Assembly: GCF_020860705.1 (NCBI RefSeq)
Contig: NZ_JAJBTT010000042.1
Coordinates: 1-57,246, forward strand
Direction of reading: 5' to 3'
Length of the DNA stretch: 57,246 bases
From: Akkermansia sp.
Lineage (GTDB): Bacteria; Verrucomicrobiota; Verrucomicrobiia; Verrucomicrobiales; Akkermansiaceae
The stretch's first letter is position 1; each line of letters begins with the position of its first letter. The notes under the pieces are model-generated. The model was not told the DNA's origin, searched no databases, and saw only the letters and a program-made list of their open reading frames with translations. Of the stretch, positions 50,443 through 57,246 are shown one piece after another. A program made the position numbers and the translations under genes.

Positions 50443-51855
50443 ATGTCAAGCATTCAAGGCACACTGGCCCAGTGGCGCGACCGCCTGCGCCGCAAGGAAC
50501 TCTCCCCCGCTGAACTCGTCGGCCTGGCAGCGGACGCCATTGAGGCGGACCGGACCACCAACGCCTATATCTCCTTTGACCGCGAGGCCGCCCTCCGGGC
50601 CGCGGCGGAGGCAGATACGGACAGCCCCCTGGCCGGCATCCCCATCGCCGTCAAGGACAACATCAGCATCCTGGGCCAGCCGACGCGCTGCGCCTCCCGC
50701 CTCCTTTCCACGTATACCGCACCCTATGACGCCACCTCCATCCGCCTGCTGAAAGCGGCGGGCGGCATCCCCCTGGGCCGCACGAACATGGATGAATTCG
50801 CCATGGGGGCCAGCGGGGAAAACTCCGCGTTCGGCGTCACGCGCAACCCGAACGCCCCGGATCACATCCCCGGCGGTTCCTCCAGCGGTTCCGCCGCCGC
50901 CGTGGCCTCCGCCACCGCCATCGCCGCCCTGGGTTCCGACACGGGCGGCTCCATCCGCCAGCCTTCCGGCCATTGCGGGATCGTGGGCCTCAAGCCCACC
51001 TACGGGCGCGTTTCCCGCTACGGGCTGGTGGCCTTCGCCTCCTCCCTGGACCAGATCGGCCCCATGACCCAAACGGTGGAAGACGCCGCCATCCTGCTGC
51101 AAGCCATTTCCGGGCACGACCCGAAGGACTCCACGTCCGCAGACCAGCCCGTTCCGGACTTTGAAGCCGCCCTGGGCCGGGACATCAAGGGGCTGAAGGT
51201 GGGCATTCCCGCGGAATACTTCACCTCCGGCAACCATCCGGGCATTTCGGAAGCCGTGCAGAACACCTTGAAGCAGCTGGAAAGCCTGGGCGCGGAACTG
51301 GTGGAAATCAGCCTTCCCCATGCGGACGCCGTCGTGGCCGCCTATTATATTATAGCCTGTGCGGAAGCGTCCTCCAACCTTTCCCGCTTTGACGGCGTGC
51401 GCTACGGCAAACGTGCGGAAGACGCCAGCGGGCTGATGGAACTCTTCTCACGCACCCGTGAAGAAGGCTTCGGCCCGGAAGTCAAGCGCCGCATCATCCT
51501 GGGGACCTACGTGCTCAGCTCCGGCTACTACGATGCCTACTACTCCCGCGCGCAGAAGGTCCGCTCCCTGGTCGCCAGGGACTTTGCGGAAGCCTTTTCC
51601 AGGGCGGACATCATCGTAGGTCCCACTTCCCCGGCCCCCGCCCCCAAAATTGGGGACTCCGCGCTGGACCACCTTCAGACCTATCTGGCGGACATTTACA
51701 CCATCCCCGCCAACCTGGCCGGGCTGCCCGCCATCTCCATCCCCTGCGGATCCGTAAGGGAAGGAGGGAAGGAACTCCCCGTGGGCTTCCAGATGATGGC
51801 CCCCCATTTCCAGGAAGACCTTTTGTTGAAAACCGGATTTGCCCTTGGGAAATAA
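50443..51855 (+). CDS. gatA: Aspartyl/glutamyl-tRNA amidotransferase subunit A
   Basis: This 470-aa amidase supplies ammonia from glutamine for tRNA-dependent amidation. The amidase signature triad is present: Lys71 in IAVKDNIS, cis-Ser146 in GGSSSGSAAAVA and nucleophile Ser170 in GSDTGGSIRQPS. Spacing equals that of known GatA proteins. The C-terminal block GLPAISIPCG is also typical. It is co-directional with gatC and with the MoxR operon 55 nt downstream. Confidence 0.97.
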   Translation: MSSIQGTLAQWRDRLRRKELSPAELVGLAADAIEADRTTNAYISFDREAALRAAAEADTDSPLAGIPIAVKDNISILGQPTRCASRLLSTYTAPYDATSIRLLKAAGGIPLGRTNMDEFAMGASGENSAFGVTRNPNAPDHIPGGSSSGSAAAVASATAIAALGSDTGGSIRQPSGHCGIVGLKPTYGRVSRYGLVAFASSLDQIGPMTQTVEDAAILLQAISGHDPKDSTSADQPVPDFEAALGRDIKGLKVGIPAEYFTSGNHPGISEAVQNTLKQLESLGAELVEISLPHADAVVAAYYIIACAEASSNLSRFDGVRYGKRAEDASGLMELFSRTREEGFGPEVKRRIILGTYVLSSGYYDAYYSRAQKVRSLVARDFAEAFSRADIIVGPTSPAPAPKIGDSALDHLQTYLADIYTIPANLAGLPAISIPCGSVREGGKELPVGFQMMAPHFQEDLLLKTGFALGK

Positions 51856-51910
51856 TCGGAATTTTTCAACGCAAGCACCCGGCAGACTGTCTCACCCGCT
51901 ATTAAGAATC

Positions 51911-52894
51911 ATGGACACCCGAGAATTCAACGAAATTATCGCCGCGAACTCATCGTGGATTTCTGCTCTCAGAACGGAGGTTGGCAAGGTGGTCATCGGC
52001 CAGCAGGCGCTGGTAGACAGATTGATCCTCAGCCTCCTGTGCAAGGGGCACGTGCTTCTGGAAGGCGTGCCCGGCCTCGCCAAGACGCTCTCCGTAAAAG
52101 CCATGGCTGGCACGCTGCACGCGCAATTCGCCCGCATCCAGTTTACGCCGGACCTTCTGCCGGCGGACCTGCTGGGTACGATGATCTACAATCCGGAGGA
52201 AAGACAGTTCACTGCCAAAAAAGGCCCGATCTTCGCCAATCTTATCCTGGCGGATGAAATCAACCGCGCCCCGGCCAAAGTCCAGTCCGCCCTGCTGGAA
52301 GCCATGCAGGAACGCCAGGTGACGCTGGGTGAAACCACTTACCGCCTGCCGGACCCCTTCCTGGTGCTGGCCACGCAGAACCCCATTGACCAGGAAGGCA
52401 CCTACCAGCTTCCGGAAGCCCAGCTGGACCGCTTCCTCTTCAAGGTGCTGGTCACCTACCCCTCCCGGGAAGAAGAACTCCAGGTGCTGGACCTCATGGC
52501 CAGTTCCGCCAAGCCGCCGGAAACCTCCCCGGTCACCACGCCGGAACAGGTGGCGGCCTCCCGCGACCTGGTGAACCAGATTTACATTGACGACGCCGTG
52601 CGCGGCTACATCGTGGACCTGGTGCGCGCCACCCGCTTCCCGGAAACAGTGGACGTGAAACTGCGCGGCCTCATCCGCGCGGGCGCATCCCCCCGTGCCA
52701 CCATCAACCTGGCCCTGGCGTCCCGCGCCAACGCCTTCATGCACCACCGCTCCTTCGTCACTCCGCAGGACATCAAGGACCTGGCCCATGACATCCTGCG
52801 CCACCGCATTCTGCTCTCCTATGAGGCGGAGGCGGAAAACATCTCCACGGATGACGTCATCGACCACATCCTGACGAAGGTCCCCGTACCGTGA
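51911..52894 (+). CDS. MoxR family AAA+ ATPase
   Basis: This 327-aa protein has Walker A as LEGVPGLAKTLSVKA, Walker B as LILADEINRAPAKVQSALLEAM, and the sensor block ATQNPIDQEGTYQLPEAQLDRFLFK. MoxR proteins act as chaperone-like ATPases that activate or assemble partners with VWA domains. The downstream DUF58 and Bat genes are classic partners. I chose ATG 51911 (MDTREFNEII); the longer frame from 51839 overlaps gatA. Confidence 0.95.
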   Translation: MDTREFNEIIAANSSWISALRTEVGKVVIGQQALVDRLILSLLCKGHVLLEGVPGLAKTLSVKAMAGTLHAQFARIQFTPDLLPADLLGTMIYNPEERQFTAKKGPIFANLILADEINRAPAKVQSALLEAMQERQVTLGETTYRLPDPFLVLATQNPIDQEGTYQLPEAQLDRFLFKVLVTYPSREEELQVLDLMASSAKPPETSPVTTPEQVAASRDLVNQIYIDDAVRGYIVDLVRATRFPETVDVKLRGLIRAGASPRATINLALASRANAFMHHRSFVTPQDIKDLAHDILRHRILLSYEAEAENISTDDVIDHILTKVPVP

Positions 52895-52993
52895 CGGCAC
52901 GGAGGCGGGCGTCCCGCCGCCCGTCCTTATCCTTCAGGCCCTGCGGGCCGCCTCACCGGAACCTGATTGAATTCAAACAGGGAGGATCACTTC

Positions 52994-53884
52994 ATGGATA
53001 AAGCCTCAGACATTCTCAAGCGAGTGCGCCGCATTGAACTGCGCGCCAGGCATCTGGCCACGGAAAACTTCGCCGGCCAATACCAGTCCGGCTTCCGCGG
53101 CCAGGGGCTGGACTTTGACGACTTCCGGGAATACATGCCGGGGGACGATCCCCGTTTCATTGACTGGAAAGTCACGGCCAGGATGAATTCCCCCTTCGTG
53201 CGCCGCTTCCGGGAGGAACGGGAGCAGGCCGTCATTCTGGCGGTGGACGTCAGCGGCTCCATGCACTACGCCTCCTCCGCCGCCCGCGTCTCCAAGCTGG
53301 ATTACGCGGCGGAAGTGGCGGCGGTGCTCGCCTTCAGCGCAGCCCAGAGCGGGGACAAGTGCGGCCTTCTCATTTACGGGAACCGCCACTCCCGTTACAT
53401 CCCCCCGGCCAAGGGCATCAAGCAAACCCTGCGCATCGTGCGTGAAATCGTGGCCAGTGAAAACGACGGGGCCGACCAGAGCATCTCCGACGTAGCCCGG
53501 CAGCTCGTCCTCTCCCAGAAAAAGGCGGCCATGGTCATCATGATCAGTGACTTCTGGAGCGAGCACAACAAGGCCGCCCTGGGCCAGCTCAACTTCAAGC
53601 ACGACTTTATCCCCATCCGCATCGCGGACCCCATGGAACTCCACCTTCCGGACGCCGGGCGCGTCATCCTGAAAGACCCGGAAACCAGCCGGAGCATGTT
53701 CCTGAACCTCTCCCGCCAGGATGTCCGGGATGCCCACGCCAACGTCGTGCACCTGCATCGTGAAAAATGGACGCAGGACTTCCGCCGCCTGGGCATCGAC
53801 TTTCTGGATCTTCAGACCACGGACAACTTCATGCCGCCCCTCCAGGGCCTCTTTTCCAGAAGGTCCCGCAAATTCTCACGCTAA
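52994..53884 (+). CDS. DUF58 (VWA-like) protein
   Basis: This 296-aa protein has the DUF58 signature YQSGFRGQGLDFDDFREYMPGDDPRFIDWK, followed by a VWA-like domain with the MIDAS loop LAVDVSGSMHY. DUF58 proteins are regular MoxR partners. A clear Shine-Dalgarno (GGGAGG, about 10 nt upstream) marks ATG 52994. It is soluble, probably at the cytoplasmic face. It lies 99 nt after moxR. Confidence 0.94.
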   Translation: MDKASDILKRVRRIELRARHLATENFAGQYQSGFRGQGLDFDDFREYMPGDDPRFIDWKVTARMNSPFVRRFREEREQAVILAVDVSGSMHYASSAARVSKLDYAAEVAAVLAFSAAQSGDKCGLLIYGNRHSRYIPPAKGIKQTLRIVREIVASENDGADQSISDVARQLVLSQKKAAMVIMISDFWSEHNKAALGQLNFKHDFIPIRIADPMELHLPDAGRVILKDPETSRSMFLNLSRQDVRDAHANVVHLHREKWTQDFRRLGIDFLDLQTTDNFMPPLQGLFSRRSRKFSR

Positions 53885-53902
53885 TCCCCTTCTCTGCCAG
53901 CC

Positions 53903-54517
53903 ATGCCAGCCCCCGCCACTTTCCAGACTCCCCCCACGGCCATTCCGGAACCGCCGGCCTTTCCCTCCCTGATGGAGACGCAGGCCCCGGACGCCTACCT
54001 GCACGCGGGCTTCTGGGACGCCTGGGGCATCTGGATCATGCTGGCCGCCATCCTGCTGGCCGTCGCTATCGCCGTCATCGTGCTCATCCGCCGGAAAGGG
54101 CGCACCCCCGCCGCGCCGCTCAGCCCGGCGGAAACCGCCATCCGGGACATCACCGTCCTCCGGGAAACGCACCCCTCCCTCAGGCAGGCCGCCGTGGAAT
54201 TTTCCCTGCTCCTCCGGAAATACCTGGTGGGGGAAACCAAGGACCCGGCGCTGTATGAAACCCAGCAGGAATTCAACCGCCGCGCGGACGCGCTCACCGC
54301 GCTCCCCTCGGAACTCCAGGCCCCCACGCGCGACCTGCTGGACCGCATGGCCTCCCTGAAATATGAACCGGACACCCCGGAAAACGACTCCCTGGTCAAC
54401 GAACTGGCGGACAACACAGTCCAACTCATCAACGACATAGAGGCGGACGCCCACCGCACGAAAGAGGAAACGGACCTCGTCGTCAAAAAGACTTCCCCAC
54501 GCTCCAACCAACGCTAG
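53903..54517 (+). CDS. DUF4381-like single-span membrane protein
   Basis: This 204-aa protein has one membrane helix (about 43-65, GIWIMLAAILLAVAIAVIVLI) and a helical cytoplasmic part (about 75-195) with RQAAVEFSLLLRKYLVGE. Position between DUF58 and BatA and this layout fit the DUF4381 family of Bat operons. It likely tethers the MoxR complex to the membrane. The start is 18 nt after the DUF58 gene. Confidence 0.8.
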   Translation: MPAPATFQTPPTAIPEPPAFPSLMETQAPDAYLHAGFWDAWGIWIMLAAILLAVAIAVIVLIRRKGRTPAAPLSPAETAIRDITVLRETHPSLRQAAVEFSLLLRKYLVGETKDPALYETQQEFNRRADALTALPSELQAPTRDLLDRMASLKYEPDTPENDSLVNELADNTVQLINDIEADAHRTKEETDLVVKKTSPRSNQR

Positions 54518-54523
54518 CACACC

Positions 54524-55510
54524 ATGACGGAACACTTCCAATTCGCACAACCTGAATGGCTCTACGTCCTTCCCTTCATCTTGTGCCTCATCATCCTCCG
54601 CCGCAGGCGGGGCGCGGAAGGCTCCATTACCTACCCCACCGTACGCTTCATCTCCTCCCTGGCGCGCACGCCACAGTCCCTGGCCGGGAAAATAGGGGCC
54701 GTCTGCTTTGTGCTGGCCGCCGCCGCCCTAGCCATCGCCCTGGCGCGCCCCCAGAAAGTGGAGGACAAAACCTTCCGCACCGTCAACGGCATTGACATCA
54801 TGATCGCCTTTGACCTTTCCTATTCCATGGAAACTCCGGACATGGTCCTCAACCGCATGCCCATCAACCGCCTGGTGGCTGCCAAGCACGTCATTACCCA
54901 GTTCGTGGACAGCCGCCCGGACGACCGCATCGGCATCGTGGGCTTTGCCGGGAAAACCAAATCCTTCTGCCCGCTCACGCTGGACCACGCCCTGGTCAAC
55001 AGCATCATCCGGGACTTTCATCCGCGCATGATCCAGGCGGACGGCACGGCCATCGGTTCCGCCATTGCGGCGGCGGCCACCCGGCTGGATGACCGGAAGA
55101 ACACCAAATCCAAAATCATCATCCTGGTGACGGACGGAGCCTCCAACTCCGGCCAGATATCTCCGCTGGTAGCGGCGGAAAACGCGGCCAAGCTGGGCAT
55201 TAAAATCTATACCATCGCCGTGGGCACGGAAGAAGGCACCCTGGCCAACGGCATGGTGGTGCAAAGCGAATTTGACGAACCCACCCTGCGGAAAATAGCC
55301 CAGCTAACGGGCGGGGAACACTTCCGGGCCACGAACATGGCCTCCTTCAACAAGGCATTCACCTCCATCGGCAAGCTGGAAAAAAGCGAGGCCAAGGTGC
55401 AGACCGTCCGCCACATTGAAGAATACTTCATGTACTTCCTCGTCACGGGCGCCGCGCTGACGCTTCTGGGGCTCTCCCTGCAAGTCCTCAAACCCGCTCC
55501 CGCCCCGTAA
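54524..55510 (+). CDS. batA: BatA-type VWA membrane protein
   Basis: This 328-aa protein has the N-terminal BatA segment (FAQPEWLYVLPFILCLIILR) with two helices (about 10-25, 58-78), a VWA domain with MIDAS motif MIAFDLSYSMETP and GIVGFAGKTKSFCPLT, and a C-terminal helix (about 300-322). It anchors a metal-dependent protein-binding domain on the membrane surface. It lies 6 nt after the DUF4381-like gene and 18 nt before the BatB/C gene. Confidence 0.93.
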   Translation: MTEHFQFAQPEWLYVLPFILCLIILRRRRGAEGSITYPTVRFISSLARTPQSLAGKIGAVCFVLAAAALAIALARPQKVEDKTFRTVNGIDIMIAFDLSYSMETPDMVLNRMPINRLVAAKHVITQFVDSRPDDRIGIVGFAGKTKSFCPLTLDHALVNSIIRDFHPRMIQADGTAIGSAIAAAATRLDDRKNTKSKIIILVTDGASNSGQISPLVAAENAAKLGIKIYTIAVGTEEGTLANGMVVQSEFDEPTLRKIAQLTGGEHFRATNMASFNKAFTSIGKLEKSEAKVQTVRHIEEYFMYFLVTGAALTLLGLSLQVLKPAPAP

Positions 55511-55528
55511 CACCATCCTCCACCCGTC

Positions 55529-57246
55529 ATGACCTTTCTTTATCCCAACGTTCTGTACGCGCTCATCCTACCGGCCCTGCTGGCAGCGGCGGCATGGTGG
55601 CTGTGGCGCCGCCGTTCCAGAAAATGGGAAGTGCTCGTCTCCCCGGACTACAGGCAGGAGCTGGTTCACGCTCCGGCCACTTGGCACAGGGTGCTTCCCG
55701 TCATCTTTGCCGTGCTGGCCTCCATCTTCGCCATCCTCTCCATCGCCCGCCCGGTGGACGGCTATACGGAGGTAAAGGAAATCCCCAAATCACGCAACAT
55801 CCTGATTGCCATTGACTGCTCCCGCTCCATGCTCAGCAAGGACGCCTCCCCCACTCGTCTGGGAAGAGCGAAAACCGCAGCCTACGACCTGCTGGACGCC
55901 CTGCCGGGAGACAACTTCGGCATCATCATCTTCTCCGGAGACGCCGTCCTGCTCATGCCCCTTACGCATGACCACAACGCGTTAAAGGAAACCATTGAAC
56001 AGCTTCAATTCGGCTGGGTCTCCCAGGGGGGCACCAACCTGGAAAACGTCGTGCGGCTGGCCCTCCAGACCTTCAAGCGGGACAAGGAGACGGACGCTAA
56101 AAACGCCCTGGTCATCCTGAGCGACGGGGAAGACACCGTCAACATCACGTACAAGACGGCGGAAGCCGCCAGGCAGCATCAGCTCATCATCGTGACGGCC
56201 GGTATCGGCACCACCATCGGCACCACCATTCCGGATGAACAATCCCCCTCCGGCCTGTACCGCGACCGCCGCGGCCAGCACGTCATCTCCAAGCTCAATC
56301 CGGAAAGCCTGCAATATCTGGCAAGACAGACGGACGGCCAATACGTGCAGCTTTCCGACGGAGCGGCGCTGAACCGCTTCGTCAAGGACATCGCGGACCG
56401 CCTGGACGTCACGGAAGGCCGGGAGGAAGTGCGCAGCGTGCCGAACGACCGCTACGTCATTTTTGCCGTTCCGGCCCTCATCTGCCTGCTTCTTACTCTT
56501 CTTGCGGGCACCCGCTGGCGTTCCTTCCGCCGTTCCGGACGCCACGGCATGGCCGCTTTGGGCGCCGCAGCCCTGCTCTGCGCCGGACTGCTAGGTACGG
56601 AGGCGCGCGCGGATACAAGCCCCCTGGACAATGTCACGGACCTGATCCGCACGGGAAAAACGGAGGAAGCCGTCAAAGCCATTGACGAAATGCTCTCCAC
56701 TCCGGACCTGGCGGAAGAAACGCGCCAGGCGCTGGAATTCGCCAAAGGCTGCCTGGAACAAAAGGACGGCAACTCCAAGGAAGCCGCGGAAGCCTTCTCC
56801 CAAGCTCTTCTTTCCCCCAAAGCCAGCCTCCAGGCGGACTCCCACTTCAACCTCGGCAACATGGAAGCCGCCCAGGCGCGGAAAACCATGACCTTCTCCA
56901 AGCCGGAAGGGGAACAACCGCAGGCGCAGCCCTCTTCCCTTGATGACCAGATCAAGGAGATCGACGCCCGTCTGGCAAAAATCCCTGTGGCTAAGGAACA
57001 CGTCAAAGAAGCCGTCAAGCGTTTTGACGACGCCCTCTCCGCCTACCGCTCCCATGAAGGAGCCGCCGCCAACAAGGAAGAAATGCTCCGTTACGACAAG
57101 GCCCTGGACGAATACCGCAAGCAGCTGGAGGAATTAAAGAAGAAATTGGAAGAGGAAAAGAAAAAACAACAGCAGCAGCAGGATCAGAACAAGGATCAGA
57201 ACAAGGATCAGAACAAGGATCAGAACAAGGATCAGAACAAGGATCA
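55529..57246 (+). CDS. BatB-BatC fusion (VWA plus TPR), cut by the window end
   Basis: The frame opens at ATG 55529 and runs to the window edge (572 codons so far). The N-terminal half is BatB: two helices, then a VWA domain with MIDAS IAIDCSRSMLS, GIIIFSGDAVLLMPLT and LVILSDGEDTV. After a helix near 308-325 and a second export-like hydrophobic segment near 340, the C-terminal half is BatC-like: TPR helices (about 355-440) and a Lys/Glu/Gln-rich coil. It then enters a perfect 12-bp tandem repeat coding DQNK, still open at 57246. In many bacteria BatB and BatC are separate; here they are one protein. Confidence 0.9.
   Translation, partial: MTFLYPNVLYALILPALLAAAAWWLWRRRSRKWEVLVSPDYRQELVHAPATWHRVLPVIFAVLASIFAILSIARPVDGYTEVKEIPKSRNILIAIDCSRSMLSKDASPTRLGRAKTAAYDLLDALPGDNFGIIIFSGDAVLLMPLTHDHNALKETIEQLQFGWVSQGGTNLENVVRLALQTFKRDKETDAKNALVILSDGEDTVNITYKTAEAARQHQLIIVTAGIGTTIGTTIPDEQSPSGLYRDRRGQHVISKLNPESLQYLARQTDGQYVQLSDGAALNRFVKDIADRLDVTEGREEVRSVPNDRYVIFAVPALICLLLTLLAGTRWRSFRRSGRHGMAALGAAALLCAGLLGTEARADTSPLDNVTDLIRTGKTEEAVKAIDEMLSTPDLAEETRQALEFAKGCLEQKDGNSKEAAEAFSQALLSPKASLQADSHFNLGNMEAAQARKTMTFSKPEGEQPQAQPSSLDDQIKEIDARLAKIPVAKEHVKEAVKRFDDALSAYRSHEGAAANKEEMLRYDKALDEYRKQLEELKKKLEEEKKKQQQQQDQNKDQNKDQNKDQNKDQNKD
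57182..57246. repeat. 12-bp coding tandem repeat (gatcagaacaag), truncated by the window end
   Basis: At least 5.4 perfect copies of gatcagaacaag, coding (DQNK)n, directly after a CAG run coding Gln. The perfect identity of the copies suggests recent expansion by slippage. The true copy number is unknown because the tract reaches the window edge. Confidence 0.95.

Overview
The window looks like chromosomal DNA of a mucin-associated Verrucomicrobiota bacterium, most likely Akkermansia. Supporting signs are a secreted GH20 hexosaminidase together with glucosamine-6-phosphate deaminase, a PEP-CTERM protein, orphan MenC and GatCA genes, moderate-to-high GC, weak Shine-Dalgarno signals and many Akkermansia-like secreted proteins of unknown function. 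This assignment rests on protein content alone; no database search was made.

Layout. 0-9 kb: a very large AsmA-like envelope protein, a pirin, a secreted unknown, a DUF2062 membrane protein with an orphan in-frame peptide behind it, TlyA, and a nitroreductase/DJ-1 pair. 9-17.7 kb: nagB, two RlmI-like rRNA methyltransferases, a candidate structured small RNA in front of a KH-domain gene, an isolated podovirus-type tail gene, an RmlD-like reductase and menC. 17.8-26.1 kb: GH20 hexosaminidase, a small exported protein, a MATE exporter, cytoplasmic alpha-amylase, a YhcH-family protein, a ~570-bp intergenic element with inverted ends and two structured 155-bp repeats, and a PEP-CTERM protein.

26.3-34.4 kb: a redox/detoxification regulon. 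A MerR-type regulator, a lipoprotein-like flavodoxin, a CMD-cupin protein, a metallophosphoesterase, an aldo/keto reductase, a Tat-exported DUF362 protein, a PatB-type C-S lyase and a DUF3737 protein lie together. A perfect 15-bp palindrome (TTA-N-AGT-N-ACT-N-TAA) occurs in front of merR, the flavodoxin gene and the DUF3737 gene, which ties the transcription units together. 34.6-36.3 kb: a self-cleaving S24 repressor faces a small membrane protein. Each promoter carries an ACGA-N3-TCGT operator in its spacer and both transcripts are predicted to be leaderless.

37-42.1 kb: an acyltransferase followed by a decayed accessory stretch up to tRNA-Gly(GCC). It holds a duplicated secreted-protein gene and a broken N-acetylmuramoyl-L-alanine amidase between the copies. 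42.3-48.8 kb: a DegP-like protease next to an apparently catalytically dead partner with a PDZ domain inside the protease fold, then a tightly overlapping envelope operon that includes a pseudokinase fused to an FGE/SUMF1 domain. 49.1 kb to the end: two small coiled-coil membrane proteins, gatC, gatA, then a MoxR-DUF58-DUF4381-BatA-BatB/C operon. The last gene runs off the window inside a DQNK-coding tandem repeat.
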